Assembly: GCF_009905375.1 (NCBI RefSeq)
Contig: NC_133647.1
Location: forward strand, 174,450,790-174,514,789
Reading direction: 5' to 3'
Length of the DNA stretch: 64,000 nucleotides
DNA from: Apium graveolens
Lineage: Eukaryota > Streptophyta > Magnoliopsida > Apiales > Apiaceae
Shown: piece by piece, positions 13,067 to 25,985 of the stretch
Numbering within the stretch: the stretch's first letter is position 1
How the letters are laid out: every line of letters starts with the position of its first letter
Position numbers and translations under genes: made by a program
The notes under the pieces: model-generated
What the model saw: the letters and a program-made list of their open reading frames with translations, nothing else
Told to the model about the DNA's origin: nothing
Database searches by the model: none

Positions 13067-16000
13067 ACCATCATCCCCAAAACTGTCTTCAGAACCACCA
13101 GTTGGATAATCAAAATCATCACCAGTTGTGGAGGGCATGGAAGTGATTGCATCCTTGGCCCTTTGTATGGAAGCAGTTGTATGCACCAAGTTGAGAATTC
13201 TCTCAGCAGCCACATTGTCCTGTTTAGCCAAAACTTGATAAGCTGGAATAAGGTGAGTCAATGCCTCAGCTTTATAAGAAACAGATTTTAAAACAGCTTG
13301 ATATTCTTGCTGAAATAGCTATTTCTTTTCAGCCTCATTGACATCCCTTAACTCACTAACAAAGGGCTCTTCCCATTCTTCATTACCTACTTTTCTCTCA
13401 TAATCTCTCTTTTCTTGCATCAAGGGCTCCCCTTGGCTTCCCACCCTCACCTTCACCATCTAAGGTGGGACTCCACTCACTCACTTTTGCCAAGTTGGAA
13501 GAAAAATAGCTTGCATAGATTCACTCTTTTCCTCTCCTTTTGTCTGAGAGTAACTCAGTCTCTCACTCTGTTCACTCCCTTCCCTCAATCCTAGGAGTGA
13601 TTGTACAACTACTAAATCATCTGCACTTGTAACAATAGTTGAGATTTCAAGTGGTGCAGTGATAGTCAACGGATGAGAAACATCCGTCGAGGTAGTATTT
13701 GAGAGTTTCAATGGATGACTGCTATTTAGCACATCCGTCGAGATACAATCACTAGTCAACGGATGAACAATATCCGTCGAGATAGTAGAAATAACAGAGT
13801 TTGGAGTAAAAACTACTGTAGAATGAAAGGAATATGTCCTAATTCCAATCATGTATTAGGATTTAGGAATAAATTCCTGTGTAATCTGTTTTGATTTCAT
13901 TGATATTAATAAAAGACTTGTTTTGTTTTTATTACGGGCTCTATCATTTTAAGTGTTTAAATAAGATATACCATAGTTTAGAGTAAAGCTTTTTATGGAT
14001 TATGATGAGATCATAATAGTGAGACCTAAAAGATGATAACTCTAAACTTAAATAGTTCCTGATTATAGGATTACTAACTGGTAATTAATAATCCGTAAAG
14101 ATCGGTACATACTATGCTTGCTTCATTATGAAGGATGTCTGTTCTCATAGACATTTGTGTGGTGACACTATAGCTAGTATGTAGGTGCTTATTATAGAAT
14201 AAGTTCACTGAACATGACTCGCCCAGCTGAACAACTGATGGAGTTCACTCACGTGTCAGCAGTTGTTCACATAGTGATAGTTGTACAAGTATCCTTAGAC
14301 TTGAGGTCATCATAGTCATCTTGTGTACACTGAACTATGCTTTGGTTTAGTTCTTAGTCTCGAGGGACAATTATTAGGGCTCTACTGGGTATAGGAATTT
14401 GTACACGAAGATCGTGTATGATCAATAAAGGATCTACCCCTTCCAGTGAAGGAAGCGAATGTTCAAGGCTGATCCACTTATGCTAGTTCAGGAATCTCTG
14501 GACAAAGTGAATGAAATTAGAAAGGAGTTTCTAATTTGCATAGAACTAAGCATAGTAAATGGTAAGCAAGTGATTAAATTAGATAGGCTTGACACGAGAT
14601 CCATGCCTTGTATTTAATCGGGACATTGTAGGGCAGAAGGAGTTTATTGTACGGTAACTATTCACTGAATAGGTTCTTGGTATTCTAAGCAGTGAATTCA
14701 TATTATCCGGATAGTCGCGATATGCTGAGAAGTATCCCTCACGATGTAGAATACATGTGATTAATTAATTAATCATATTTAATAAATTAGAGAATTTATA
14801 TAAATATTGATAAAATAGTTTTATTATTATTTATTTCTACTACCGGCTTAATATTGAACCTACAGGGTCACACCATAAAAAGAGAATGATTTATTGGTGG
14901 AGGAATTAATTAATAATGGCTAATAATTATTTATATTAATTGGCAAATTTAATAATTGATTAAATGAGATTTAATTGATTATAAATTAATTAAGAAAAGT
15001 TCTTAATATTATTAATTAAGGATTTAATTTTTTGGAAATTAAATCAAGAGAGAGAATTATTTCTAAAGTGTTTAGAAAAAGGATTAATAATTAAAAGGTG
15101 TTTTAATTATTAATGAGAATAATAAATGGGATAATAATAATAATATTTATGGGAAAATTTCAGCTGAAAATCTTGCCTATAAATATACTATTATAAACCC
15201 TATTTTTATTCTAACCCCAAAATTTTATAAAACCTAATTCTCTCCACCTCCTCCTCCTCCTTAACGTCGTTTTCTTGGTGGATACCGGTGGAGTGCTTCA
15301 CGTTTGAGGAGAAACTGCTAAGGATCTCTGATCGTTGCTTTTGGATCGCATATTAAAGGTTAGTAATCGATCCATATGTTTTTACCACGATTTATATGCT
15401 TTTATTTGGATTTTATATGTGTAAAAGTGTTTTACCATGCCTCCGCTGCGATTAAAATCCAACATAGAATCTGTGGTGATTGATTTAAGATTTGGCATAG
15501 ATTTCTCAGTAGAATCAGAAAGAAATGGAAAGTGAGCCAACAAATCATCTAAAAGATGATGCTCACTTGCTGTAGATTTTGGCTTCTCCGTGAGAGTTAA
15601 AGATGGAGAATCAGGGATTGATGTATGAATCATGTCCATGTCCAAAGAATTTGTGGGTGAGTTTTGTGTGTGAGGTGTTTCTATTGTTAGAGATTTTGGT
15701 TGTGACTCCACATTTACAGGAACCACATCAAACTGAATTTGAGAAGGTGCTGTAACTGAGTCTTTGACTGCAGTTTGCACTATGTGTGCACCCTGTCTAT
15801 CCCCAAGTATTTTAGATTTCTTCTTTCTTGTATAAGTTTGGGGTGAGTCTGTGTCCCTAACCCTTTTGGCATGTGCTCTTGGTTGAGAGCTTTGTATAAT
15901 AGTGATACCCTTTTGGGAGGATGAAACTAGTAATGAGCTTAAATCCTTATTAAGCACTACAGTTATTTGGGAAACTGTAGTGTGGCTAGGCTTGGTTACA

Positions 16001-17073
16001 CACACATCTCCATCCTTATCCTTAGGGTTTCTTTTATGTTCACCATGTCCCTCACCAGGCTCACTTCCCTTCACACTCCCCTCTTCGTTTTTGGTGGATG
16101 TTAAAACTAGTTTCTTTTGAGAGAAACTAGAGTGGGTTTTCTTTGACTTGGATTTGGAAATTCTTGGTTTTGTGGCTTGGGTAGGCACCTGTTTGGTCAC
16201 TGTCATAGGTGTCATAGCTACAGTTATTTGCAAAGAAATTTGTGGTAGAGAAGTAGCAGGGACATAAGTGTTTACCTCACTTACCTGAGGTTGTTCCATT
16301 ATTGGCATGTAGATGAGTGGAACCTCCTTATGGTGATTGGCCCTGTTAAGTTCAGCAATAACCCTTCTATCTTGGACCTAACAATCTAACTTGTTTGATG
16401 GTTTCTCAATGATAAGATCTTCAGAAACAAAATTAGCTAACAACATAAAGAATCTAGCATAATAGATGTTCTTAGATCTCTTTTTATTGTCTCCTAATTT
16501 ACTCCTTAATTCATACATCACAGAGGTGCTGAAATTAAAATACTTATCACTAAGAAGCATATAAAGCATGTTAACAAGTGAATAAGTTATGGCATCAAAA
16601 TTTATAACGTTTCCAGAAAACACCTTGATAAAAGAATTACAAATAAAGCTCCATTCTTTCCTAAAGCCTAGTCTCCTAACTTCACCTAACTTGGTGGCAG
16701 TAAGAGCATAACCCATAGAAATAAGCATGTTACTCACATCAGTGTCTGTGTGTGGAGCATGAGTGTTATTTTCAGGCAATTTAAAATATTTTTCAATAGC
16801 ATCACAGTTAATACAGTGTTCCTTACCTTTGAGAGTGAAGATAATGGTTTTATCCTTGGAGTTGAACACTGCAGTTGTCCAAACCTCCTCAAAAACCTCA
16901 CAGTAGATGATTGGAGACTCAAGCATTGCATAACTCAGTTTACAACTTTAAATGAAGTCCATTATTTTGTGATAGTCTTCAGATGCAGGAATCTCCTTGT
17001 TCACCAAGTCTACGAAGTTTTTCTTTTCATTGACATACCCAGTTTGAGACATGATTTTGACTACATGTGTCAT
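13067..17073 (-). pseudogene. A: long 3' ORF (downstream of copia pol), partial
   Basis: The start ATG 17071-17073 is shared with copy B by position and sequence (then KIMSQ). The N-terminal 200-odd residues form a conserved domain with IPASEDYHKIMDF, ESPIIYCEVFEEVWTTA, GYALTATKLGEIRRLG and KNIYYARFF. A long Ser/Thr/Lys-rich, low-complexity region with basic clusters follows. The frame runs from 17073 to the solo LTR with only two in-frame stops (16948 and 16378), resumes at 13823, and is cut by element C at 13067. No signal peptide or clear membrane segment is visible, so the old label 'env-like' for a gene in this position in SIRE elements is not supported here. The function is unknown. Confidence 0.8.
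13824..15464 (+). repeat. Solo Ty1/copia LTR (1641 bp) inside the 3' ORF of A
   Basis: Termini are TGAAAGGAATATG and AAAATCCAACA. The flanking 5-bp duplication tagaa (13819-13823 and 15465-15469) is perfect, and removing the insert rejoins the host element as in copy B. A TATA box (tataaata, 15178-15185) and pyrimidine-rich leader indicate plus orientation. No internal region or second LTR is present, so it is a solo LTR left by LTR-LTR recombination. The exact copia lineage is uncertain. Confidence 0.9.
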
Positions 17074-17463
17074 TGTTGTGATTGAAAGTAGTTGCAGAAA
17101 GGGGGTTTTTGCTTTACAGACGAAGAGAGTTAGAGAAATTGCTTGAGAAAGATAAAAGTAAAAATGAAAATGAAATAGGCTTTTATACTTTCTCATAAAT
17201 AAACAAGTAAAAATTAAAAAGTAAAATAAAGTAACCAATAAAATTAGCCCAAAATATCCGTTTAAAAATATCTGTCAAAATTCTAATGATTATCCATCGA
17301 TGTATACATAAAGGCTGTAAGTAAATTCGACGGATAATGCCTAGAAATAACCGCTAAGATTGAGAGCAATCCAACGGATAAGAATAAAAAGTACCTAGAA
17401 CAATATTTGATACTTCAACGGATAATGAAATTCAACGGATATTCATTTTCAACGGATAATGAA
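17074..17463 (-). promoter_or_regulatory. A: leader and internal promoter of the 3' ORF
   Basis: On the minus strand a TATA box (TATAAAAG, 17187 to 17180) lies about 114 bp before ATG 17073 and is followed by a C/T-rich leader. Upstream (17290-17460) the motif ACGGAT recurs several times (for example 17329, 17374, 17418, 17434, 17452). The arrangement is repeated in copy B. The G2 insertion point lies at its upstream edge. Confidence 0.7.
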
Positions 17464-20400
17464 TGTGGCGCCCTCCAAACCCGGGTCAGAAGTTTGGGGT
17501 CCACACACACACACCTTATTTATAACCTGCTTATAGCAATAATAAAGATAACAATAATATGCAGTGACCCTATTTACCAACTACCACGGATCGCAACAGG
17601 TTAAAGTATGCACACAAGCCACACATCTACTTATATTACATACTGTTCAAATCCCATCTATTCCAAACTCAAAACTGAGTCTTAAACATTATTACAAACT
17701 TTTACAGACTTAAATTATCCCAAAAGAAACCTATTAGCTTAGCTCGATCAACCTGAACCCCTAGCTCTCGCGCTGGACTGGGGATCCGCGGTACCAACTG
17801 GTTCCTTCTTAACTGGAAAAGAACAGAAACAATATCGCACAAATGAGCTAACTAGCTCAGCAAGTCGTAATGACAAAACTGAGAATAATGATCATCAAGT
17901 GAACATGTTTATGATATCAAGTGAACAATGGATTATAATTTAGAATTTGATATTATATTTTCAGGTTAAAAAACAAGGTTAGGCTGCTGATCAGTCACGC
18001 ACTAACCCCGAGCAAAGCACACAGCACTGCTCTAACTACTGGATCCAAGGCACACATTGGCCTAACTTGACCATTATATGGTCTGACCACGAATCTGGTC
18101 CACAATTTTATAAAAACAATCCAATTCTAACATAATAATAGAATAAGCAATAATAATTAATAACCAGAATCATTAACAATAATGAGTGTTTAACAATGAA
18201 AGGGTTTCAATCCTTGTAAGGATCAATAAGGTAATTTCAAAGCTTGGATGTTGGGTAATGAAAGAATTGGATAACAAAGGAATCAATATTTCAGGGATTC
18301 AAGGATTTGGCCTTTCAAAGCATAAAATACCAAGATTTGATTGTGTAAGCAATCTGGTTCAGTGTTTAATATTTAGTTTGTATGTATTTGTGGAGTAGGA
18401 TCGTATACTTGAGGTTCGTGTTTGGGTATACAACAATCAATGGTCTAGAAAGAATCAGGTGACGGCTCAAGATCAATAACTGGAATCAAGGTTTAGGGTA
18501 CAGTGCTTCAAAGCACTTGCAATATCAACAAGACTATCAAGTACTACAATATCTCGAGAAAGTTCAGAACACTTACCTGGTATTAGCTTACTACACTGCA
18601 CTCGCTTCCAATCACAATCGTCTTACTCCTCAACTACCTGTTTCCCTTTCCTACGCCTTGCCTCTTCTGCTCACATATCATAAACATCTATCAATAATCG
18701 ACTCATAGAGTTCTATTCAACACATACTTCTATCTACCCTTCGTTTTACCCAAATCCGATTAATGAATTGAAAGTTATGCAATAATCAAGTAAACACCGA
18801 ATATATAGACTGATAGTCAATCAACAAGTCACATATAGCACATAATACATCACGTAATCAATGATATATTATTTATAAAGAAGTCTCGGGTCATAAATAG
18901 GCTTTCTAATATTTAAAATGATTTTTTTAAAATATTTTTCGGAATTAAAACGGGTCGTTGGATCAATTTCGGGTTAATAAACAGGGTTCAGTAGGCCAAT
19001 TCTGGCTCCGAAATAATTTTATACTAATTATCGAGCTTTGGAAATAATTTAGAATAATATTTTAAAGCTCGAAACTATTTTTCGGAATTTTTAAATCATT
19101 TTTAAATAATTAAATCTAATTAAATAATTGATTAAAATCAATTAATAATTAATTAAATCAATTAATAATTAATTAAATCAATTAATCAATTAATTTTCGA
19201 ATTAATTGACCAATTAATTAATTAAAAATTAACTGAAATTAATTAACTAACTAATTTAGATTTATTTTTGAAAAAAAAATAATTTTCGGAATTAAAATAA
19301 TAATTTTCAGAATTTTCAGAAATTAAAAATGAATTTTTATAATAAAAATAAATAGGAAATATGATTTTTAAACATTTTATAAACAGGAATCCTATTTTTA
19401 AAAACTTTGCAAACTACAGGGACCAAACTTCACCATCTTCAAAAATACAGGGACTAAACTGCAATTTTGCAGTTTCAGTCGCCGGAAAATCGGGGGTGGC
19501 CGGAGAACTCACCTCCGGCATCCTCCCACCACCATCACCTCCAGAATTAAACTACACAACACCAGGAACCTATATCTGCAATCAAAATTCATCAATAACC
19601 CCAGACTTGACCGAAATTTGATCAAGAAACTCGCCGGTTTCCGACGGGTTCGACGTAAACTTCAAAACACAACTCTCTTCTCTACAGACCTCGTTGATTC
19701 ATGAAACTTGTACGAATAGATTGCAAATTTCACAGAGAATACAATACACTATACCACAACATCAATCTATTTCAGAATAAGAAACCCCCAAATTTCAATT
19801 AAGAACATTCATACGGGTTATAAACCCTAATTTTAAAATTCGAAAATCAAACTCAAATTTGAACATGTTATTGAACTCCAAATCAGACGCATAATATATC
19901 AAAATCATCAGGAAAACAAGCTCTACAACATGCAATCATCAAAACATACAAACAATCATCCGAACAAAAATTCATATTTTTAATAAATTTAATTCGAAAA
20001 TAAATAAATTTCCAGAAAAGAAACCTTTGATTATGCAGTGAAACAAAACTCAGAATTTGATAGAACACTTCAAATCCTTCGTTTTGGTTACTCAAGCTTT
20101 GAAAACAGAGATCGGTAACGCCTTCGTTTTGCTGTTTGATTCTTAGAACAGTTTATGTAATTAGGGTTTTCTCTGAAAATTATAGAATTAACTATCTGCA
20201 AATGATTTTGATACGAAATAAAATACGGAAAAAGGCTATTTATATGTACGGAATATTAGTATCCCGTTGGATCATTCCGGATATAAAACGGTACGTTTAT
20301 TTGTAAAAACTGATCCAAACGGTATCGGTTTTCGGGATAATTATCCAATATCAGTACAATTTGTATTGCGGTCTTGGTCTCAGCGCCTGGTTACACGTAT

Positions 20401-20925
20401 TACGAAGTGATAATTGTGATAGTTTAATAAAAAAGCTCCCGTTTATCGAAAATACGGGTTTTATTGATTTACCGAAACGAATATTGTATCGAAAATGTTG
20501 CGCCGGGACCCGCGCAGGACAAACCGTACGCCGGATCGAAAAAGTCGAAACATGGAATATGCTCGGAATATTACAATTAGGTTAAGAAGGAGTTCTCGGA
20601 AGAGTTTCGGGTTCCAAAAACGTAACAACGGTTGACGTCGGTTGGTTCCCGTTTTTATAAAATAGATTTTAAATACTCGGAAAAAGATTTTATAAATTTC
20701 ATATGATCCTTATAAATCCAGAAATCAACATAAAAATAATTAGGAAGATATGACAATTATCTATATTTTATTTTGGACATATAAAAATTAAAATACTCAA
20801 TTAATATTATTTTTGAATATCCAAGTACAGATAACATTTAACAATTAAGTCACAGAATAGATACTGAACTCACATAATAATTATTTAATAGCAAAATAAT
20901 TACACGATATATCCCGGATATTACA
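17464..20925 (-). repeat. G2 3' LTR (3462 bp)
   Basis: It begins TGTGGCGCCC and ends GATATTACA on the plus strand and is colinear with 26703-30145. An A+T-rich tract at about 19100-19260 carries one more 20-bp aattaaatcaattaataatt unit than the other LTR, which accounts for nearly all the length difference. Open frames in it (for example 18186-18398 and 19361-19621) recur in the partner LTR and are not treated as genes. Confidence 0.95.
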
Positions 20926-20940
20926 TCCTTCCCCCCTTAA
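20926..20940 (-). other. G2 polypurine tract
   Basis: The minus strand reads TTAAGGGGGGAAGGA immediately before the LTR start TGTAATATCC. The context aaaaggattctgtcc beside it is nearly the same as in G1. Confidence 0.88.
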
Positions 20941-20963
20941 AAGGATTCTGTCCTCAGAATTTC

Positions 20964-22016
20964 CTAAGAAAACAAATGAGGGTACTTTTCTCTCATATCA
21001 CTTTCTAACTCCCAAGTTGACTCTTCAACCTTTGGGTTTCTCCACAATACTCTTACTAACTTTACCACTTTATTTCTCAATACTTTCTCCCTCTCCTCTA
21101 GAATCTCTATCGGACTCTCTATATATGACAAATATGCCTGAAGCTCTATTGGCTCATATTCTATTACATGCCTGGAGTCTGGATTATATTTCTTGAGCAT
21201 CGATACGTGAAAAACATTATGAATGTGCTCCATGTGCGGTGGTAACGCCAACTCGTAAGCTACTTTGCCAACGCGCTTTAGGATCTCAAAAGGTCCGACA
21301 TATCTTGGACTCAGCTTTCCTCTCTTTCCAAACCTCGTTAGTCCTTTCCACGGTGATACCTTCAGTAATACCAAGCTTCCTTCTTCAAATTCCATGTCTT
21401 TCCTTGACTGATCTGCATATTTCCTCTGATGATCTTGTGCGGCTATCAATCTCTTCTAGATAATTTCAACAATTTCCTTTGTCTGATGTACCAATTCAGG
21501 TCCAAGTATCTTGCGTTCTCCTACTTCGTCCCAATATATTGGAGATATACATTTGCGTCCATAAAGGGCTTCATAGGGTGGCATCCCAATGCTCGCATGA
21601 TAACTGTTGTTGTAAGCAAACTCTACCAGAGGTAAATGTTCGTCCCAACTTCCTTTGAAATCAATAGTATAAACACGTAACATGTCCTCGATTGTCTGGA
21701 TCGTTCTTTCACTTTGGCCATCCGTCTGGGGGTGATAGGCCGTACTCATATTCAGTCTTGTTCCCAAACATTCTTGAAAACTCTTCCAAAATCTTGAATT
21801 AAACCTTGGATCTCGATCAGATACAATAGATACAGGAACTCCATGACGAACTACAATTTCCTTCAGGTACATATGGACCAACTTGTCGAGCGAAAATCTT
21901 TCATTTATAGGCAGAAAATGAGCTGACTTGGTAAGTCTATCCACTATGAAATCCATGGCAATATGTTCCCACTTCCACTCTGGAATCTCCAATGGCTGTA
22001 ACAATCCACTTGGTCT
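20964..22016 (-). pseudogene. G2 pol, integrase core and chromodomain
   Basis: Two open segments in one frame (22004-21456 and 21449-20964) are separated by a TAG in the LLEEII-to-KRLIAAQD region. The integrase core keeps D at [10 protein letters not shown] at VSDRDPRFN and E at DGQSERTIQ. Compared with G1, about 16 residues just before the first Asp are missing in frame (near 21945), removing the first strand of the RNase H-like core, so activity is unlikely. The C-terminus has GPFEILKRVGKVAYEL and a chromodomain ending VEESTWELE. A TAG at 22017-22019 separates it from the RNase H segment; at this point G1 has a Gln codon. Confidence 0.92.
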
Positions 22017-23036
22017 CTAATGCTCTGCTTTAACTCTCTGACATGTATAATATTTGCTAATCCATTCCGTAATTTCCCTCTTCATGTCTGGCCACCAATA
22101 ATTCTTCTTTAAATCTCTGTACATTTTGGTACTCCCTGGATGGATGGAATACCTTGAATTATGTGCCTCCTGTAAAATTTCATTTTTCTGCTCCGTCACT
22201 GGTGGAATCCAAATTCTAGATAAAAACCTCAGAATACCTTGGTCATCTTTCTGCGTGCATAATTCCTCACCTACCAAACGATTTATATCTTGATCCATTA
22301 CATTTTCCTGACACTTCTTTATTTTCTCCAACAACTCCGGCTGGAAAGTCATACTGTACACTTTTGCTTCATCAGGCTTGTGAACTCTAATCTCCAATTC
22401 CAATTTCCGAAATTCCTTATATAGATCTTTAGGTACTGATAACACATTCAACCTTTCCTTCTGACTCAATGCGTCTGCCACAACGTTCGCCTTACCGGGA
22501 TGATAATTAATCGAGCAATCATAGTCTTTGATCAACTCTAACCATCTCCTTTGTCTCATATTAAGTTCCTTCTGTGTGAATATGTACTTTAAGCTTTTGT
22601 GATCCGTGAAAATCTCGCACTTTTCTCCATACAAATAATGTCTCCAAATCTTCAAAGCGAAAATTATGGCTGCTAGCTCCAAATCATGAGTAGGATACTT
22701 CTGTTCGTGTGGTTTCAATTGCCTTGACGCATACGCAATCACCTTTTCGTGCTGCATTAGAACACATCCTAATCCTTTGTGAGAAGCATCACTATAAATT
22801 ACGAAATTCCCTTGATCATCTGGAAGTGACAAAACAGGTGCCGTGATTAATCGTTGCTTCAACTCCTGAAAACTTTCCTCGCATTTATCGTTCCATATAA
22901 ACTTCTCATTCTTTCGTGTAAGCTTTGTTAATGGTGTGGCAATCCTCGAGAAATTTTGAACAAATCGACGATAATATCCCGCCAATCCTAAGAAACTTCT
23001 TACCTCGGTGGGTGTTTTCGGTCTCTCCCAATTCAT
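22017..23036 (-). pseudogene. G2 pol, RT connection, RNase H and integrase zinc-binding region
   Basis: The 339-codon segment starts at [21 protein letters not shown], the end of the RT domain. RNase H has [15 protein letters not shown] (about residue 91), the ELAA helix and [12 protein letters not shown] linker leads to the HHCC region of integrase ([11 protein letters not shown], then CQRVKAEH; the first Cys of the CX2C pair appears as YYTC). It is out of frame with the RT segment upstream because of an indel near 23055. Confidence 0.92.
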
Positions 23037-23790
23037 AATTGCCTCGATCTTTGCCAGTCCACTTTGATCCCTTCATTACTAACTATGTGCCCTAAGAACT
23101 GAACTTCCTGTAGCCAAAACTCATACTTCGAGAATTTAGCATATAACTTATTTTTCCTTAAAATCTCCAAAGTCGTTCTCACATGTTCCGCATGATCCTC
23201 TTCCGTCTTTGAATAGATTAAAATATCGTCTATAAACACAATAACAAACTTATCCAAATAGTCCTTGAAAATTCTGTTCATCAGGTCCATAAACGCTGCC
23301 GGGGCATTGGTCAACCTAAAAGACATCACTAAAAACTCGTAATGTCCATACCTTATTCTGAAAGCTGTCTTTGGTATATCTTCTGGCTTGATCTTTAGTT
23401 GATGATATCCTGATCTTAAATCATTTATGTAGAAATACTTGGATTCCTTCAACTGGTCGAACAGATCGTCAATTCTGGGTAACGGATACTTGTTCTTGAT
23501 TGTCAGCTTGTTGAGCTCCCTATAGTCAATACACAGTCTCATGCTTCCATCTTTCTTCTTGAAAAATAATACCGGGGCTCCCCACGGGGATACACTGGGT
23601 CTGATTACTCCTTTCTCTAACAACTCCTGCAATTGCTTCGCTAGCTCTTTCATCTCGACGGGCGCCATTCTATACGGGGCCTTGGATACTGGTTCTGTTC
23701 CAGGTGCTAAGTCGATCGCAAATTCAATTTCTCTATCTGGAGGAAGTCCTGGTAACTCGTCGGGAAATACGTCTGGTCACAACTGGAATA
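23033..23790 (-). pseudogene. G2 pol, reverse transcriptase
   Basis: The longest open part begins at 23668 (MAPVEMKEL) but similarity starts further upstream in the same frame, near 23790. RT motifs visible are [40 protein letters not shown] (G1 has [11 protein letters not shown], so a conserved Phe-Gly has become Phe-Arg here) and [11 protein letters not shown]. An 8-nt deletion near 23780 shifts it out of the protease frame, and another indel near 23055 ends it early. It was part of one Gag-Pol frame in the ancestor. Confidence 0.92.
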
Positions 23791-24410
23791 TCTTCAAGTT
23801 TTGTTGGTTCTTGACTTCTGTCAATCACATATGCCATGAAATGCTCACATCCTTGTCGTAGTAACTTCTTGGCTTGAATCATCGTTACGAACTTCTTTAC
23901 TTGTTTTTGACCCTTGAACGTTACTATCCTTTCATCTGGCATTTTCACCATTACCTTCTTATTTCGACAATCTATCTGGGCATCGTGCCTAGATAACCAA
24001 TCCATCCCTAATATAACGTCAAATTCTCCTAACTTAAATGGTATCAAATCTACACAAAACTTACTACCAGAAATCTCAATCTCACAATTCCCACAAACTT
24101 GATTAACAAATACACGTTCTTGATTTGCTAATTCCACAGTCATTATTTCATTTAAACACTCAACTGGATAATTTAACTTACTAACAAAATCTTGTGAAAC
24201 AAACGATCGAGTTGCTCCCGAATCTATTAACACTTTGGCACATAAAGAATTCATATTAAGCGTACCTGCCACGACATCCGTATCTTGGATCGCATCCTTC
24301 ACCGACATGTCAAAAACTCTAGCCCTTGGAGTCTTATTCACTGCTGGGGTAGATCCCATAATCCTTAATGCATTACTGACTGGGGCTGATGTCTTGCAAT
24401 CCCTGGCCAT
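23733..24410 (-). pseudogene. G2 pol, aspartic protease
   Basis: The segment begins in the second CCHC knuckle (GHMARDC) and continues into the protease: VLIDSGATRSFVS carries the catalytic Asp in DSG (about residue 68), followed by [19 protein letters not shown]. It ends in out-of-frame residues after IPVV because of the 8-nt deletion. The same frame continues upstream into Gag, interrupted by the TAG at 24513-24515. Confidence 0.92.
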
Positions 24411-25570
24411 ATGTCCCGGCTTTCCACATTTAAAGCACGTAAATCCAATGGCTGGAACCTTTACTGCTGGATTCCGGATAGGCTGATCCTTACTTGCTGG
24501 TTCTCTTGCTGGCTAATTTCGGCACTCCCTCGAATAGTGCCCTTTCTGGTTGCATTTGAAACATACCACATTCAATTTATTACAAACTCCTCCATGCTTC
24601 TTTCCACATACTTGACAATCTGGAAAAGTTAGTCTCAACTGATTTGGCTGATTTGTATTAACTGGACGGTTGCTCTGGCCTCCGTCTCCTGCATTCTGTT
24701 TCCTGAAATTAAAATTTCTCCCTGGATGAAACTTGCCCTTCTTAAAATTTGGAAACTTCCCTGGTTGTGACTGACCCTCACTTCCCTCATCTTTCCTTTT
24801 CTTGCTTTCTTTCTCCTTCTGGAACATCTCACTCTCTGTCTCTACGATCATAGACTTTTGTACTACTCCTGCATAGGTATCCAATTCAAAAATGGCTACC
24901 TTCCCTCTGATCCAGGGTTTCAAACCTTGTTGGAATCTTTTAGCCTTCTTCCTGTCAGTATCCACATACGACGGTCATACCTTGACAATTCCACAAACTT
25001 ACCCTCATAATCTGTTACCGACATGTTCCCTTGCTTTAATTCTAAAAACTTCAGCTCCATTTGATCCTGAACAAACTGAGGAAAATACTTTTCTAAAAAC
25101 AATTCCTTAAACCTTTCCCAAGTAATAACATCTGTACCTTCCAATGTCTTCACCATCTCCCACCAATAGGTGGCTTCATTCTTCAGATAGTAACTTGTAA
25201 ACTCAACCTTCTGTTCCTCCTTTACTTTCACTAAGGCAAATGCCTTCTCTATTTCCTTTAACCAAACATTTGCTTCAATTGGCTCTAAGGAACCCTTGAA
25301 TTCTGGTGGGTTTACTGCTTGAAAAGTTTTAAAAGTTACCTGGGGGTTGGTCTGTCTTTGTTGTTGTTGTGTCAGGTGAACTGTTTGTTGGGCCAAGATT
25401 TGAAGAATCTGGGCTATTGCTGGGTCTATGGGTCCTGGGTTCACATTTGGGTTTGTATCATCTTGGTTGTTGTTGTTGTTGGTTTCTTCATTCTGGGTGT
25501 TGGTGCGGGTATTTCTTCTGGGAGGCATTTTCTGTAAAGAATCAATCAACTTATTTAGCTTTTGAATCAA
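24411..25570 (-). pseudogene. G2 gag
   Basis: The start is probably the MPPRR ATG at 25528, matching MPPRK in G1; the open frame also contains an upstream Met at 25570. Residues after a Q/N/T-rich N-terminus form the Gag core (FKGSLEPIEANVWLKEIEK, TYWWEMVK, WERFKELFLEKYFPQFVQ). A one-base deletion near 24974 shifts the frame inside the ELSRY region. The second part (24965-24513) carries CNKLNVVCFKCNQKGHYSREC, then a TAG. A second knuckle (CFKCGKPGHMARDC) lies after the stop in the same frame. The role is capsid and RNA packaging. Confidence 0.9.
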
Positions 25571-25985
25571 TCTTTTGTATAAAAGAACAGTTTTGCAAAA
25601 CAGAAATATCTCTTTTTGAAAACAGTTGTAACTAAGTAAATTACATGCTTCTTTACAGAATATAAACAGTTATGGAAAGCAGGATACATGGTATCACAGG
25701 GTATAACTGGTGCAATGAATAAGGTAAGGTATAACAGGTGCAATAAAGTAGATGACAGTGCTGGAAAGGAAAAAGGTACTGATATATAGATCAAAAGTTT
25801 TAGGTAGTACAAGCGTAAGGACGCTTCGGAAGTAAAAGCAAAAAGGGTACAACAACCTACTCACTAGTCAGCATAGCTAGTCTATAAATACAACTCAAAA
25901 GTCTACTGATACACACTACGCACTACTGTACATACTACATAACCAAAACAACACTACTCAGAATCTCCATATCTGAATTTCTGAC
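25571..25985 (-). other. G2 leader between 5' ORF and gag
   Basis: About 400 bp separates the 5' ORF stop and gag, as in G1. A frame of 81 codons (25567-25812) overlaps it but has no recognisable features, and I regard it as chance. Confidence 0.55.

Noticed and set aside
13067..17073. Interpretation of the SIRE 3' ORF as an envelope gene
   Set aside because: I see no signal peptide, membrane segment or glycoprotein-like cysteine pattern in either copy.
18186..20585. Several open frames of 62-86 codons
   Set aside because: They are in the G2 3' LTR and are duplicated at 27425-29805 in the 5' LTR; no protein family or start context supports them.
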